From Actinobacteria bacterium HGW-Actinobacteria-1 (GTDB taxonomy: Bacteria > Actinomycetota > Coriobacteriia > Anaerosomatales > Anaerosomataceae), in assembly GCA_002841355.1 (NCBI GenBank), contig PHFB01000001.1, positions 248,001-312,000 of the forward strand: a stretch of DNA of 64,000 bases, given 5' to 3'. The notes beneath the pieces were generated by a model, which searched no databases, was not told where the DNA came from, and saw only the letters and a list, made by a program, of their open reading frames with translations. The position numbers and the translations under genes are program-made. Every line of letters starts with the position of its first letter. The first letter of the stretch is position 1. Below, one piece after another: positions 1 through 9,633 of this stretch.

Positions 1-1486
1 GGACAAACTGCGCGGCATCATCATCACGCACGGCCACGAGGACCACACCGGTGCCTTGCCGTACCTTCTGCGCGACCTCGGAACGGCCGTGCCGATTCTC
101 GGCACAAAGCTCACGCTTGGCCTCATCAAGGGCAAGCTCGAGGAGCATCGGATCAAGAAGCCGAAGCTGCGCGAGATCAAGCCAGGCGGTCACGTGAGCC
201 TGGGCGTCTTCGGGTTCGATTTCATCGCGATGAACCACTCGATACCGGACGGCGTCGCGGTCTTCGTGCGCACACCTGTCGGGAACCTGCTCCACACCGG
301 TGACTTCAAGCTCGATCAAACACCGATCGACGGCGTCCCCACGGACTATGCGGGCCTTGCCAAAGCAGCCCGTGCAGGCATCACGCTGCTCATGAGCGAC
401 TCCACGAACGCCGAGTCCCTCGGACACACGCCCTCCGAGGCGGTCGTCGGCGTCACGCTGCGCCGCATCTTCGACGGCGCGGACCAGCGGATCATCGTCG
501 CTTCCTTCGCATCGCACATCCACCGTCTGCAACAGGTCTGCGACGCCGCGGTTGCCGCAGGTCGCAAAGTAGCAGTTACCGGGCGTTCGATGGTGAACAA
601 CACGACGATCGCGCGCGAACTCGGCTACCTGCACATCGCCGACGAGGATATCGTCGACGCCTACGCCATGCAGGGTCTAGCCGCCGACAAGGTCGTCGTG
701 CTCTCGACGGGAAGCCAGGGCGAGCCGCTCTCGGCGCTCGCGCGCATGGCCAACCGCGACCACAAGACCGTCGAGATCGAGGCCGGCGACACCGTGGTGC
801 TCTCGGCCACACCGGTCCCAGGCAACGAGAAGGCGGTCAGCCGCGTCATCAACCGGCTGTTCAAAGCCGGTGCGAACGTCATCCACAAGGGTTCGGCACA
901 GGTTCACGTGTCCGGGCACGCGGCCGCCGAGGAACTCAAGCTGATGCTGAACCTCACGAAGCCGACGTACTTCATGCCGATCCACGGCGAGACGCGGCAC
1001 CTTCACGCGCACGCCAAGCTTGCCGAGGCTGTCGGTATCCCGGAGAACAACATCTTCATCCTGGAGAACGGACAGTCGCTGGAGCTGAACGAGACGCATG
1101 CGAAGCGCGGGGACCATGTCGAGTCCGGCGTCGTGTACGTGGACGGAATCAACGTCGGTGATATCGGTGAGGTGGTCCTTCGAGACCGCCAGCTGCTCTC
1201 AAGTGATGGCATCGCGATGGTCGTTGTCGCCGTTGACGCACAGACCGGCAAGGTCGCAGGCGACGCTGAGCTCGTGCTTCGCGGGCTCGTTCTGTCGGGC
1301 GGCGAGGACGAGGCCGTTATCGCCGAGGCGCGCCAGCGCGTCGCAAAGGTACTGCAACGCACGTCGAAGGAGGGTGTCACCGACCACGGTGTCATCAAGA
1401 AGGCGCTCCGCGACTCTCTCGGTCAGTTCATCTGGGAGCGCAGCCGTCGTCGTCCGATGATCATTCCTATCGTCATGGAGGTCTAG
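1..1486 (+). CDS. rnj: Ribonuclease J, 5'-truncated by the window edge
   Basis: RNase J is a metallo-beta-lactamase/beta-CASP nuclease that processes and degrades mRNA and rRNA in the cytoplasm, with endonuclease and 5'-3' exonuclease activities. The frame is open from base 2 and begins inside the first metal-binding motif, HGHEDH (nt 29-46), so the N-terminal ~70-80 residues lie upstream. Later signatures include HTGDFK, SDSTNAES, the beta-CASP stretch VASFASHIHR, HVSGHA and MPIHGE, followed by a C-terminal domain ending in RRRPMIIP. An internal TTG at 56 is not the start, because the conserved metal-binding motif precedes it. The stop is 4 nt before uppP, whose Shine-Dalgarno GGAGG overlaps the end of this gene. 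Confidence 0.95.
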   Translation, partial: DKLRGIIITHGHEDHTGALPYLLRDLGTAVPILGTKLTLGLIKGKLEEHRIKKPKLREIKPGGHVSLGVFGFDFIAMNHSIPDGVAVFVRTPVGNLLHTGDFKLDQTPIDGVPTDYAGLAKAARAGITLLMSDSTNAESLGHTPSEAVVGVTLRRIFDGADQRIIVASFASHIHRLQQVCDAAVAAGRKVAVTGRSMVNNTTIARELGYLHIADEDIVDAYAMQGLAADKVVVLSTGSQGEPLSALARMANRDHKTVEIEAGDTVVLSATPVPGNEKAVSRVINRLFKAGANVIHKGSAQVHVSGHAAAEELKLMLNLTKPTYFMPIHGETRHLHAHAKLAEAVGIPENNIFILENGQSLELNETHAKRGDHVESGVVYVDGINVGDIGEVVLRDRQLLSSDGIAMVVVAVDAQTGKVAGDAELVLRGLVLSGGEDEAVIAEARQRVAKVLQRTSKEGVTDHGVIKKALRDSLGQFIWERSRRRPMIIPIVMEV

Positions 1487-1490
1487 CAAC

Positions 1491-2306
1491 GTGAATGTCC
1501 TGCACGCCGCACTCCTCGGAATCATCCAGGGCGCGACTGAGTTCCTGCCCGTCTCATCGTCCGGACATCTTGCACTCGCCTACAACCTGCTCGGCGACAA
1601 GCCGGACCTCACCTTCGAGGTCTTCCTTCACGGCGCCACGCTTATCGCGATGGTGACGTACTTCTGGGCGGATATCGTTCGCCTCCTGAGTGCGCTCATG
1701 CCGGGTCATGCCGACCGCAAGGATGACCGTCGACTTGTGCTCTTCATCATCATAGCTACCGGCATATCCGGCGCCCTCGCGCTCGTGATGTCGCCATACG
1801 TCGAAGGCATCTCCGCTTCGATGACGTGGGTTGCGGTCGGGTTCCTCGGCACCGCGGCGCTTCTTGCCATGAGCGAGATGCTCTCGAAGCGGATGACCAC
1901 GCTGCAGGGACCAGAGAACCTTGGTCCGGTGAGAACCGCGTTCATCGGCGTCCTTCAAGGAATCGCGGTCCTTCCTGGCATCTCGCGGTCGGGCTCGACG
2001 ATCGCAGCGGGCATGTTCTCCGGGCTCTCCCGGGAGGCTGCTGCCCGATTCTCGTTCCTCCTTGGCATGCCGATCATCGCGCTCGCTGCCGCCAAGGACA
2101 CCGTCGATCTGCTGGGTGGGAGCGCCACGCTCCCCGGCGTCGTACCCTCGATCGTCGGCTTCGTTGCTGCCGGGTTGAGCGGTTATCTCGCCATCGCCTG
2201 GTTGCTCACGCTCGTGAAGCGCCACTCGCTGTATTGGTTCGCGGCATACACTGCGGTGCTCGGCACGGCTATGCTGTTGATGAGCACCGTCTTCGCCAGG
2301 GGGTAG
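1491..2306 (+). CDS. uppP: Undecaprenyl-diphosphatase UppP (BacA family)
   Basis: This integral membrane phosphatase recycles undecaprenyl diphosphate to the monophosphate carrier for peptidoglycan and other wall polymers. The 271 aa length is typical. Both catalytic signatures are present: GATEFLPVSSSGHL near residue 14 and PGISRSGSTI near residue 162. There are about seven hydrophobic segments. It starts at a GTG, 4 nt after rnj, preceded by GGAGG. The family can confer bacitracin tolerance when overproduced. It is tightly packed between rnj and ftsK and probably cotranscribed with them. Confidence 0.95.
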   Translation: MNVLHAALLGIIQGATEFLPVSSSGHLALAYNLLGDKPDLTFEVFLHGATLIAMVTYFWADIVRLLSALMPGHADRKDDRRLVLFIIIATGISGALALVMSPYVEGISASMTWVAVGFLGTAALLAMSEMLSKRMTTLQGPENLGPVRTAFIGVLQGIAVLPGISRSGSTIAAGMFSGLSREAAARFSFLLGMPIIALAAAKDTVDLLGGSATLPGVVPSIVGFVAAGLSGYLAIAWLLTLVKRHSLYWFAAYTAVLGTAMLLMSTVFARG

Positions 2307-2309
2307 TGA

Positions 2310-4544
2310 GTGAGTCCGGCAAAGAAAACACAATCAGGCAAACGATCCACGGGAGCCCGCGCTCCGCAGCGGTCCAAGCAACCGCCCGCGCCGGTGCCGG
2401 TGCTCGATCCCGAAAGTCGTCATGAGATCATCGGGATCGTTCTCGGTGCGATCGCCATCGCGCTTGGCATCACGGTCCTGAGCGAGTCCTCGGGTGTCGT
2501 TCCGCGCGTCGTCGCAGGCGCGCTGCGCCTCGGCTTCGGCCTGGGCGCATACGTGATACCCGTCGTGGTGCTGCTGTGGGCGGTGACCTTCTTCGTCCGC
2601 GCTGTCCGTGTCGATGAGACCCGCGTAGGCATCGGCCTCGCGCTGCTACTCATCTCGGCGATCTCGATGGCCGCCGTGGGCTCGCCTGCGGCGATGCGCT
2701 GGGAACCCGACGTGCTGATATCGCATGGCGGCTATCTTGGCGGGGGAGTGGCCTGGGGTCTATCGGGACTGTTCGGCAACGCCATCGCGTACGTTCTCCT
2801 TGGCGCGATAGCGCTCATCGGCCTGGTGTTCGCCGGAATGTCGATCTCAGAACTGGTCGATTGGGTCACCGACGCGGTTCGCAAGCCCGAAGCCGAGAAT
2901 GTCGAGGAGGAGCCCACTCCTCGCAGGCGCGCTGGTAAGACCATGCCGATCGCGGAGTTCCAGGAGCGCGAGGCCGCGCTTCCGGCCGAGAAGCCCCGTC
3001 GCGGTCCCGATCCCGAAGCCGCTCGGCCGACGGTTCCCACATCGCACGTCACCGCACCACGCGCACTTGAGGGCTTCGAGCTTCCGTCGATGTCTATGCT
3101 TGCCAAGAGCCCACAGAGCGCCGCCGGCAATCGCGCAAGCGAAAAGGAGCTCAAGGCGACCGGCGCGCTCATCGAGGCAACGCTTGCGACCTTCGACATC
3201 ACCGCGCGTGTCGTCGACTGGATATCGGGCCCAACCGTCACCATGTTCGAAGTGGAGCTGGCCCGCGGCATCAAGGTAATGCGCGTCACCGCACTCGCGG
3301 ACGACCTCGCGCTTGCCCTGGCAGCGCCAACCATCCGTATCCTCGCGCCGATTCCCGGCAAGAGCTACGTCGGCATCGAGGTCCCGAACGAGCGTCGCTC
3401 GACGGTCACGCTCGCAGACGTTCTCGACGGCGCTCCGCTCAATCATCCAAGCCCGTTGCTGCTCGGCATCGGCAAGGACGTCAGCGGCGACCAGATCACG
3501 GCAGACCTTGCCGGCATGCCGCACTTGCTCATCGCGGGTGCGACCGGCACCGGCAAGTCCGTCGCCATCAACGCGCTCATCATGTCGCTCCTCATGCGGG
3601 CCACACCCGCCGAGGTGCGGCTCATCCTGATCGACCCGAAGCGCATCGAGCTCAACCTCTACAACGGCGTCCCGCACCTCTACGTGCCGGTCGTGACCGA
3701 ATCGAAGGAAGCAGCCTCGGCGCTTGCCTGGGCGGTGTCCGAGATGGACGCGCGCCTCAAGCGCCTGCAGAAGGCCGGAGCACGCAACATCGCGCAGTAC
3801 AACGCACTGCTCCATGAGGGCAAAGGCCCCGAAGACGCCACCGAGATGCCGTACCTCGTGATCGTCATCGACGAGCTCGCCGACCTCATGATGGTCGCCG
3901 CACGAGAGGTTGAAGACTCCATCTGCCGCCTCTCGGCACTGGCCCGCGCGGCAGGCATCCACCTCATCGTCGCCACGCAACGTCCGTCGACAGACATCAT
4001 CACCGGTCTCATCAAGACGAACATCACGAACCGCATTGCGTTCGCGGTGTCATCGGGCATCGACAGCCGGGTCATCTTGGACCAGCCCGGCGCCGACAAG
4101 CTCGTCGGCATGGGAGACATGCTGTTCTCGACGCCGGCATGGCCCAAGCCTAAGCGCGTCCAGGGCGCATTGGTGACCGAAGCGGAGATCAACACCGTGG
4201 TCGCGCACTTGAAGGAGCAGGCGGAGCCCGAGTACCACGAGGAGATACTTCACCTGAAGCTCGCTGCAACCGGCGGCGGAACCGACATGGGCGACGATGA
4301 TGACGACCCGCTGCTGTGGGAAGCCGCCGACATCGTGGTGACAAGCGGCATGGGCTCCACGTCGCTCCTGCAGCGTCGACTGAAGGTTGGGTACGCGCGA
4401 GCGGGAAGAATCATGGATATGCTCGAGGGCAAGGGCATCGTCGGCGCACCCGACGGTAGTCGCCCTCGCGAGGTGCTCGCCGACGTCGAAGAGCTTGAAT
4501 CAATCAAGGCGTTCGAGCGCAAGGACCGAGAGGAAGCCCAGTGA
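2310..4544 (+). CDS. ftsK: DNA translocase FtsK/SpoIIIE
   Basis: FtsK is a septum-anchored hexameric ATPase that pumps chromosomal DNA during division. The 744 aa protein has about four N-terminal membrane segments (residues ~40-175), a short charged linker, then the motor. Walker A is GATGTGKS (residues 410-417) and Walker B lies in VIVIDELADLMM. A C-terminal winged-helix gamma domain (from about residue 670) ends near DGSRPREVL and reads polar DNA sequences in this family. The linker is short, so it resembles SpoIIIE/SftA-type proteins rather than long E. coli FtsK. The start is a GTG 3 nt after uppP. The next gene, a RodZ-like HTH protein, is a common partner downstream of ftsK. Confidence 0.95.
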   Translation: MSPAKKTQSGKRSTGARAPQRSKQPPAPVPVLDPESRHEIIGIVLGAIAIALGITVLSESSGVVPRVVAGALRLGFGLGAYVIPVVVLLWAVTFFVRAVRVDETRVGIGLALLLISAISMAAVGSPAAMRWEPDVLISHGGYLGGGVAWGLSGLFGNAIAYVLLGAIALIGLVFAGMSISELVDWVTDAVRKPEAENVEEEPTPRRRAGKTMPIAEFQEREAALPAEKPRRGPDPEAARPTVPTSHVTAPRALEGFELPSMSMLAKSPQSAAGNRASEKELKATGALIEATLATFDITARVVDWISGPTVTMFEVELARGIKVMRVTALADDLALALAAPTIRILAPIPGKSYVGIEVPNERRSTVTLADVLDGAPLNHPSPLLLGIGKDVSGDQITADLAGMPHLLIAGATGTGKSVAINALIMSLLMRATPAEVRLILIDPKRIELNLYNGVPHLYVPVVTESKEAASALAWAVSEMDARLKRLQKAGARNIAQYNALLHEGKGPEDATEMPYLVIVIDELADLMMVAAREVEDSICRLSALARAAGIHLIVATQRPSTDIITGLIKTNITNRIAFAVSSGIDSRVILDQPGADKLVGMGDMLFSTPAWPKPKRVQGALVTEAEINTVVAHLKEQAEPEYHEEILHLKLAATGGGTDMGDDDDDPLLWEAADIVVTSGMGSTSLLQRRLKVGYARAGRIMDMLEGKGIVGAPDGSRPREVLADVEELESIKAFERKDREEAQ

Positions 4545-4571
4545 CCGAACGCATGGGAAGGACGGCGCGCC

Positions 4572-5360
4572 ATGCCCGTCGGTGACAAGCTGGCCGCAGA
4601 ACGCCGCAAACAAGGGAAGAGCATCTCGGAGGTAGTCGCCGCCACGAACATCATGGCGCGGCTTATCGATGCGCTTGAGAACTCGCGCTACGACGAGCTT
4701 CCGAGCCAGGCGTATGTTCGCGGCTACATCCAGAGCTACGCTAAGTACCTTGGCCTTGATGTGCCGCCCTTGCTCAAGGAATACGAAGAGGACCTTGGGG
4801 CTGGCAAGCCACGCACCCGGCTAGAAGAAGTACCCGAGCGCACCGTCGTGCCGATGCGTGACCAGCTGCATCACGTACCCACGCGGGCACTCATCACGAT
4901 CGTCATCGCGCTCGTGGCAGTAGGCATAGTGCTCTGGCTCGTTGGAAGCGTCCTCAATCGCGACGATTCGCCGCCTCCGATTCCGCCAGAGATGACGTCC
5001 ACGGTCGAAGCCACCGATACCGTGCCAGGCGTGACCACCGACACGGTCCCGGGCACCGGCACAGTGGATCCTGCGACGAGCACCTCGGACACTTCAGCGG
5101 CACTCACGGGTGACGCGTTCACGCTCAAGGTGACCGTGGCTGAGGGCGCTGCTTCATGGCTGCGCGTCACCATTGACGGCCTGAAGGCGTACGAAGGCAC
5201 GCTCGCCGGCGGGCAGACGAAGGAATGGACCGTGACCCAGAACGCCGAGGTCCGCATCGGCAAGCCTAGTGAGGTCACGGTTACGCGAGATGGCACGCCC
5301 GTTGAGTCCAAATCGGTCGACGGCATCGGCGTCATCACACTCACGACATCCGGAGAATGA
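4572..5360 (+). CDS. RodZ-like helix-turn-helix membrane protein
   Basis: This 262 aa protein has a Cro/CI-type HTH at residues ~5-65 (key stretch QGKSISEVVAATNI, then YVRGYIQSYAKYLGLD), one membrane segment at ~98-118, a Pro/Thr/Asp-rich linker, and a C-terminal DUF4115-like beta domain (~175-260) ending in GVITLTTSG. That architecture is RodZ: a cytoplasmic HTH that in other bacteria contacts MreB, one TM helix and an extracytoplasmic domain, acting in cell-shape control. No mreB is in this window, so the exact partner is unknown. Location directly after ftsK matches the ymfM-type arrangement in Gram-positive genomes. Start ATG at 4572, 27 nt after ftsK. Confidence 0.85.
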   Translation: MPVGDKLAAERRKQGKSISEVVAATNIMARLIDALENSRYDELPSQAYVRGYIQSYAKYLGLDVPPLLKEYEEDLGAGKPRTRLEEVPERTVVPMRDQLHHVPTRALITIVIALVAVGIVLWLVGSVLNRDDSPPPIPPEMTSTVEATDTVPGVTTDTVPGTGTVDPATSTSDTSAALTGDAFTLKVTVAEGAASWLRVTIDGLKAYEGTLAGGQTKEWTVTQNAEVRIGKPSEVTVTRDGTPVESKSVDGIGVITLTTSGE

Positions 5361-5396
5361 CCCGGCGCAATACGCGCCGACGAAAGGAGCACCCCC

Positions 5397-5894
5397 ATGG
5401 CTAAAGACTCGAGTTTCGATGTCGTCTCACAGGTAGACCTGCAGGAAGTCGACAACGCCGTGCAGCAGGCATCAAAGGAACTTATCCAGCGCTTCGACCT
5501 CAAAGACACGCACTCGACGATCACGCTCGACAAGCACGAGGCGACCATCACCATCACGGCGCCCGGCGACTTCGTGTTCAAGCAGGTGCGCGACGTCCTC
5601 GACTCGAAGCTTGTCCGCCGCTCGATCGAGCTCAAGGCGATCACGTGGGGCAAGATCGAGGCGGCATCGGGCGACTCGGTGCGCGTTACCGGGACGATCG
5701 TCAACGGCATCGACCAGGAGATCGCCCGCAAGATCAACAAAGACGTCCGCGACCAGAAGTACAAGGTGAAGGTGCAGATCGAAGGCGACAAGGTTCGTGT
5801 GTTCAGCGCCAGCCGAGACGAACTGCAGGCAGTCATCACGTTCCTCAAGGCCGCCGACTACGGCATTCCGCTGCAGTTCAACAACTACCGCTAG
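5397..5894 (+). CDS. YajQ-family nucleotide/c-di-GMP-binding protein
   Basis: The 165 aa protein matches the YajQ (UPF0234) family across its length: it opens with DSSFDVVSQVDLQEVDNA and ends in PLQFNNYR. YajQ proteins have two ferredoxin-like folds and were first described as RNA/nucleotide binders; in Xanthomonas and Pseudomonas a member binds cyclic di-GMP. Whether this actinobacterial member does so is unknown. A strong AAAGGAG ribosome-binding site precedes the ATG. It lies between the RodZ-like gene and rimO, 7 nt upstream of the latter. Confidence 0.9.
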   Translation: MAKDSSFDVVSQVDLQEVDNAVQQASKELIQRFDLKDTHSTITLDKHEATITITAPGDFVFKQVRDVLDSKLVRRSIELKAITWGKIEAASGDSVRVTGTIVNGIDQEIARKINKDVRDQKYKVKVQIEGDKVRVFSASRDELQAVITFLKAADYGIPLQFNNYR

Positions 5895-5901
5895 GAAGAG
5901 C

Positions 5902-7194
5902 GTGACCACCACACCCGCAATCCACTTCACCACGCTCGGCTGCCCTAAGAACGAGGTCGACAGCGACCGCATGAGCGCATCGCTCGATGCTGCAGGCTTC
6001 CGCCTCACCCAGGACCTTGCCAGCGCGGACGTCGCCGTGCTCAACACGTGCGCGTTCATCTCCGACGCCGTGGAAGAAGCGATAGCCGTCATCCTCGAAC
6101 TCGCCGAGTGGAAGGCGGCCGCTCCCGGTCGCGCAGTGGTGGTGACCGGCTGTCTGCCGTCCCGCTACGGCGACACCGTGGTGCCCGAGTTCCCCGAAGT
6201 CGACGCGTTCGTTCCTGTCGCCGAGGAGAACGGCCTCGTCGATGTTCTCGCAAGGCTGACCGACACCTCGGTCGCCGACGGCGGGGGAGCCCGACGCATG
6301 GTTCCCGGCCCCACCGCTTACCTGCAGATATCCGACGGCTGCCATCGCCGCTGCGCATATTGCACGATCCCATCGATCCGTGGCCCGTATCGCAGCGCTC
6401 CGCTTGATGAAATCGTCGACGAGGCCCGCTTCCTTCTTGAGAACGGAGCACGCGAACTCGTTCTCATCGGGCAAGACATCTCCGCGTACGGACGCGATCT
6501 GGACTCGGCAGAGGGGCTCCCTGACGTGCTGCGCGCGCTTAGCGCGCTTCCGGGCGAGTTCCGCATCCGGCTCATGTACGTCCAGCCTGACGGCGTCACC
6601 GATGAGCTGCTGTCCGTGATAGCCGAGAGCGAGAAGGTCTGCAACTACCTGGACATCCCGCTTCAGCACGCGTCCAGGACCGTCCTGCGCGCGATGCACC
6701 GTTCGGGTGATGCCGAGGCGTTTCTCGGCATGCTGACCCGCATCCGTGCAGCGCTTCCGGACGTCTCGCTTCGCACGACGGTGATGGCTGGCTTCCCTGG
6801 AGAGACGCGCGGTGACGCCCGTACCCTCGAGCAGTTCCTGCGCGACGCAGCATTCGACTACGTCGGTGTCTTCGCGTATTCCCCTGAAGAAGGGACCGAG
6901 GCAGGCGACCGCGCCGACCAGGTACCGCGACGCACGCGACTAGCTCGTGCGCAGCGGCTTCGTGACATCGGCGATACCGTCGGACTCGCGCGCGCGGCCT
7001 CACACGTGGACGATGTCGTGACCGTCCTGTTCGAGTCCATCGACGAAGAGGGCAACAGTGTCGGCCGGACGTGCGGTCAGGCGCCGGAGATCGATGGTGA
7101 AGTCGTCGTCGCCGAACAGGTACCTGTCGGCGAGTTGCGTGTTGCGCGTATCATCGGGAGCGCAGGATACGACCTCATCGGAGAACTCGCCTGA
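5902..7194 (+). CDS. rimO: Ribosomal protein S12 methylthiotransferase RimO
   Basis: RimO is a radical-SAM enzyme with two [4Fe-4S] clusters that adds a methylthio group to an aspartate of ribosomal protein S12. The 430 aa product has the N-terminal UPF0004 domain (TLGCPKNEVDSDRM, later NTCAF and VVVTGCL), the radical-SAM triad in CHRRCAYC, and a C-terminal TRAM domain. The GTG at 5902 was chosen because it follows an AGGA site and sits just before the conserved TLGCPKN. A longer open frame from 5797 overlaps yajQ and has no family similarity. SDR and GCP signatures separate it from the MiaB paralogue at 15714. It overlaps pgsA by 1 nt. Confidence 0.93.
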   Translation: MTTTPAIHFTTLGCPKNEVDSDRMSASLDAAGFRLTQDLASADVAVLNTCAFISDAVEEAIAVILELAEWKAAAPGRAVVVTGCLPSRYGDTVVPEFPEVDAFVPVAEENGLVDVLARLTDTSVADGGGARRMVPGPTAYLQISDGCHRRCAYCTIPSIRGPYRSAPLDEIVDEARFLLENGARELVLIGQDISAYGRDLDSAEGLPDVLRALSALPGEFRIRLMYVQPDGVTDELLSVIAESEKVCNYLDIPLQHASRTVLRAMHRSGDAEAFLGMLTRIRAALPDVSLRTTVMAGFPGETRGDARTLEQFLRDAAFDYVGVFAYSPEEGTEAGDRADQVPRRTRLARAQRLRDIGDTVGLARAASHVDDVVTVLFESIDEEGNSVGRTCGQAPEIDGEVVVAEQVPVGELRVARIIGSAGYDLIGELA

Positions 7195-7829
7195 TGACCG
7201 ACATCAATAACGCCGCGAACCGCGTCACCCTCGCCCGGATCCTCCTGATCCCGGTGTTCCTCGTCGTCCTCCTCGGCGAGTGGCCGCAATTCATCCCGCC
7301 GTCCGAGTTCTGGGGCGCCGCCAAGCCATGGATCGCAGCTGCCATCTTCGCGCTTGTTGCGGCTACCGATGCGGTCGACGGCTATCTCGCCCGGTCGCGC
7401 AACGAAGTCACCACGTTCGGCAAGTTCATAGACCCGCTGGCCGACAAACTCCTCGTGACCGCTGCGCTGGTAGCACTGGTCGATCTGGACCGGCTCCCGT
7501 CGTGGATCGCACTCGTCATCATCAGTCGAGAACTCATCGTCTCCGGTCTCCGGATGGTCGCCGTTGCCGAGGGTAAGGTCATCGCGGCATCGTCGTACGG
7601 GAAGGTGAAGACGATACTGCAGATCATCGCCATCGTCGCCTTCATCGTGAAGGACAGTCCCGTCACGTCGCAGGTGGCAGGGTCAGCGGCTGCTTCCGCG
7701 CTCGCATGGGGCTCGTGGCTTGTGATGACCGCCGCGATCCTACTCACGATCGTCTCGATGGTCGACTACTTCTATCACGCGCGAGACATCATCACCGGTC
7801 CTTGGTCTGGGAAGCGCGATGCCGGCTAG
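7194..7829 (+). CDS. pgsA: CDP-diacylglycerol-glycerol-3-phosphate 3-phosphatidyltransferase
   Basis: PgsA makes phosphatidylglycerophosphate, the committed step to phosphatidylglycerol, in the membrane. The 211 aa protein has the CDP-alcohol phosphatidyltransferase signature D-G-x2-A-R-x8-G-x3-D-x3-D, seen as DGYLARSRNEVTTFGKFIDP plus LADKLL, and four to six hydrophobic segments. NRVTLARI at the N-terminus is typical of PgsA. It starts at the ATG of a TGATG junction with rimO. A second family member with diverged sequence lies at 62126-62719. This copy, in the conserved rimO-pgsA-cinA array, is the better candidate for the housekeeping enzyme. Confidence 0.92.
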   Translation: MTDINNAANRVTLARILLIPVFLVVLLGEWPQFIPPSEFWGAAKPWIAAAIFALVAATDAVDGYLARSRNEVTTFGKFIDPLADKLLVTAALVALVDLDRLPSWIALVIISRELIVSGLRMVAVAEGKVIAASSYGKVKTILQIIAIVAFIVKDSPVTSQVAGSAAASALAWGSWLVMTAAILLTIVSMVDYFYHARDIITGPWSGKRDAG

Positions 7830-9042
7830 AGCACACGCTGCGATTATCACGGTAGGCACCGAACTCGTCACCGGCCAACGCCTCGATACGAACGGCGCAG
7901 AGATCGCAGCTGCGCTGCTTGCGTCGAACCTCGACGTCATCGAGATGCTCTCGGTGGCCGATGACGTCGATCGACTGGCAACTCATCTGGCGCGTCTAAC
8001 AGCCGAATGCGCCGTCGTTGTTGTCACGGGGGGACTCGGACCAACGCACGACGATATCACCCGCGAGGCGGCATCTCGTGCGCTCAAACGGCCTCTCGTG
8101 CGCGACGATGAGATCGTGAGGTCGCTTTCGGGCATTGTTGCGCGGCACAAAGAGCCCGATGCAGCCGAGCACATCCTCACGCAGGCTGACGTCATCGACG
8201 GCGCGACCGTGATCATGCCAACCACGGGCACCGCACCGGGACAGGTCGTTCCGACACCGGGCGGCGTGCTCGTATTGCTGCCCGGACCGCCTAGCGAGAT
8301 GCGGCCGATGCTCACATCGTTCCTCGGAACGGCTCATCGCGCAAGGCCGCCTGTGCGCCTCAGGTCGACCGGCATCACCGAGTCGGACGCGCAGATAGCA
8401 GCTCAGCGAGTGCTGAGCGATGCCCCCGGAGTCGGTCTCACTGTGCTCGCGGCGCCCGCCGACGTCGAAGTGGTGCTGTTCGACGAAGGTGCGGGTCCGT
8501 TCGAGCTCGAACGACTCGGCGCCCTCATCCGTGCTGAGCTTGGGGACGTTTGCTACTCAGCAGATGGTTCCTCACTCGGGGAGACAGTGCTCGCGCTCGC
8601 ACGCGAACGTCACGCGCGGCTGGCCTGTGCCGAGTCGTGCACGGGTGGGAAGATCGCCGCTGCACTCACCGACGTTCCGGGCGCCTCCGATGTGTTCGAA
8701 GGCGGCGTCGTCTCATACTCCAATGAGCTCAAGAGCGGCGTACTCGACGTCCCTGCCGGCCTGCTCGCGCAGTTCGGCGCAGTGAGCGAACAAGCCGCGC
8801 TCGCGATGGCATCGGGTGTCGCGGCGCTCACACACGCTGAGTTTGCCGTGGCCACGACTGGTATCGCAGGTCCCGGTGGCGGTACCGCCGACAAGCCGGT
8901 CGGCCTTGTTTGGTTCGGGCTTCAAACGCCGTCCGGCACAAGCGCCGTGCGTCGCGAGTTCTTCGGGGACCGAGCGGGCGTGAGGACGCGGGCTACGATG
9001 TTCGCACTCGATCTGCTCCGACGCGCGCTTCTGGAGTTCTAG
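7819..9042 (+). CDS. cinA: CinA family protein: MocF-like domain plus NMN deamidase
   Basis: The 407 aa protein has the two standard CinA parts. The N-terminal COG1058 domain (residues 1-~165; IITVGTELVTGQ, VVTGGLGPTHDD) is related to molybdopterin-binding proteins and associated with ADP-ribose pyrophosphatase activity. The C-terminal PncC domain (~250-405; ACAESCTGGKIAAALT, TTGIAGPGGG) is nicotinamide-nucleotide amidohydrolase, which recycles NMN. In competent streptococci cinA is cotranscribed with recA; here recA is two genes downstream but has its own promoter. The ATG lies inside the last codons of pgsA (11 nt overlap). Confidence 0.93.
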   Translation: MPARAHAAIITVGTELVTGQRLDTNGAEIAAALLASNLDVIEMLSVADDVDRLATHLARLTAECAVVVVTGGLGPTHDDITREAASRALKRPLVRDDEIVRSLSGIVARHKEPDAAEHILTQADVIDGATVIMPTTGTAPGQVVPTPGGVLVLLPGPPSEMRPMLTSFLGTAHRARPPVRLRSTGITESDAQIAAQRVLSDAPGVGLTVLAAPADVEVVLFDEGAGPFELERLGALIRAELGDVCYSADGSSLGETVLALARERHARLACAESCTGGKIAAALTDVPGASDVFEGGVVSYSNELKSGVLDVPAGLLAQFGAVSEQAALAMASGVAALTHAEFAVATTGIAGPGGGTADKPVGLVWFGLQTPSGTSAVRREFFGDRAGVRTRATMFALDLLRRALLEF

Positions 9043-9633
9043 TTGAGCATTCGAGCTTTCCTCGGCATCGGACTCGCCCCCCATGTCCGCACCACGCTGG
9101 GTCTGAGCGCAGCCGCGTTCCGCGCGGAATCGCGGCCGTGGCGCGGCGAGAAGTGGGTGCCCGAGGAGAACCTACATGTGACGCTCAAGTTCCTGGGAAC
9201 GGTGGAGGAGCCGAACATCGACGGGATCATCGAAGCCGTCACGGCAGCCGCCGCCGAGTACTCCGAGTACCCGCTCGCCCTGGGCGAGATCCACGCGATT
9301 CCTCGGCTCCGGGCGGCCTCGATGATATGGGCGACGCTCACGGAGGGGGAGACGGCGACCGCAGCGCTCGCTGAAGGCATCGACCAGCACCTGGAACCGC
9401 TCGGATTCGACTCGCCGACCCGGCCGTTCACCGCCCATATCACGCTTGCTCGTGCGCATCGACCCAAGGCGATCGCGTTCGACGCGATCGATGCGGGGAA
9501 CCGGATCCTGTACGCAGCGACCGACCGGGACAAGAGAATGTCAGTGCGGGGGATTACCCTGTACTCGAGCACACTCACCCCACGCGGCGCGCTGTACGAA
9601 GAACTCGCTATCGTTCCGCTCAAGGGTGATTGA
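9043..9633 (+). CDS. thpR: RNA 2',3'-cyclic phosphodiesterase ThpR (2'-5' RNA ligase family)
   Basis: This 196 aa 2H-phosphoesterase has the two catalytic H-x-T motifs, HVTLKFLG near residue 46 and HITLARAH near residue 134, at normal spacing. The family opens 2',3'-cyclic phosphates on RNA ends and can reversibly ligate 2'-5' linkages in vitro. The start is TTG at 9043, immediately after the cinA stop (TAG-TTG), giving the usual start SIRAFLGI. It lies directly upstream of the recA SOS promoter. Confidence 0.9.
   Translation: MSIRAFLGIGLAPHVRTTLGLSAAAFRAESRPWRGEKWVPEENLHVTLKFLGTVEEPNIDGIIEAVTAAAAEYSEYPLALGEIHAIPRLRAASMIWATLTEGETATAALAEGIDQHLEPLGFDSPTRPFTAHITLARAHRPKAIAFDAIDAGNRILYAATDRDKRMSVRGITLYSSTLTPRGALYEELAIVPLKGD

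Noticed and set aside
2847-3980. 377-codon open frame on - inside ftsK
   Set aside because: Composition is a shadow of the ftsK motor domain; no family features.
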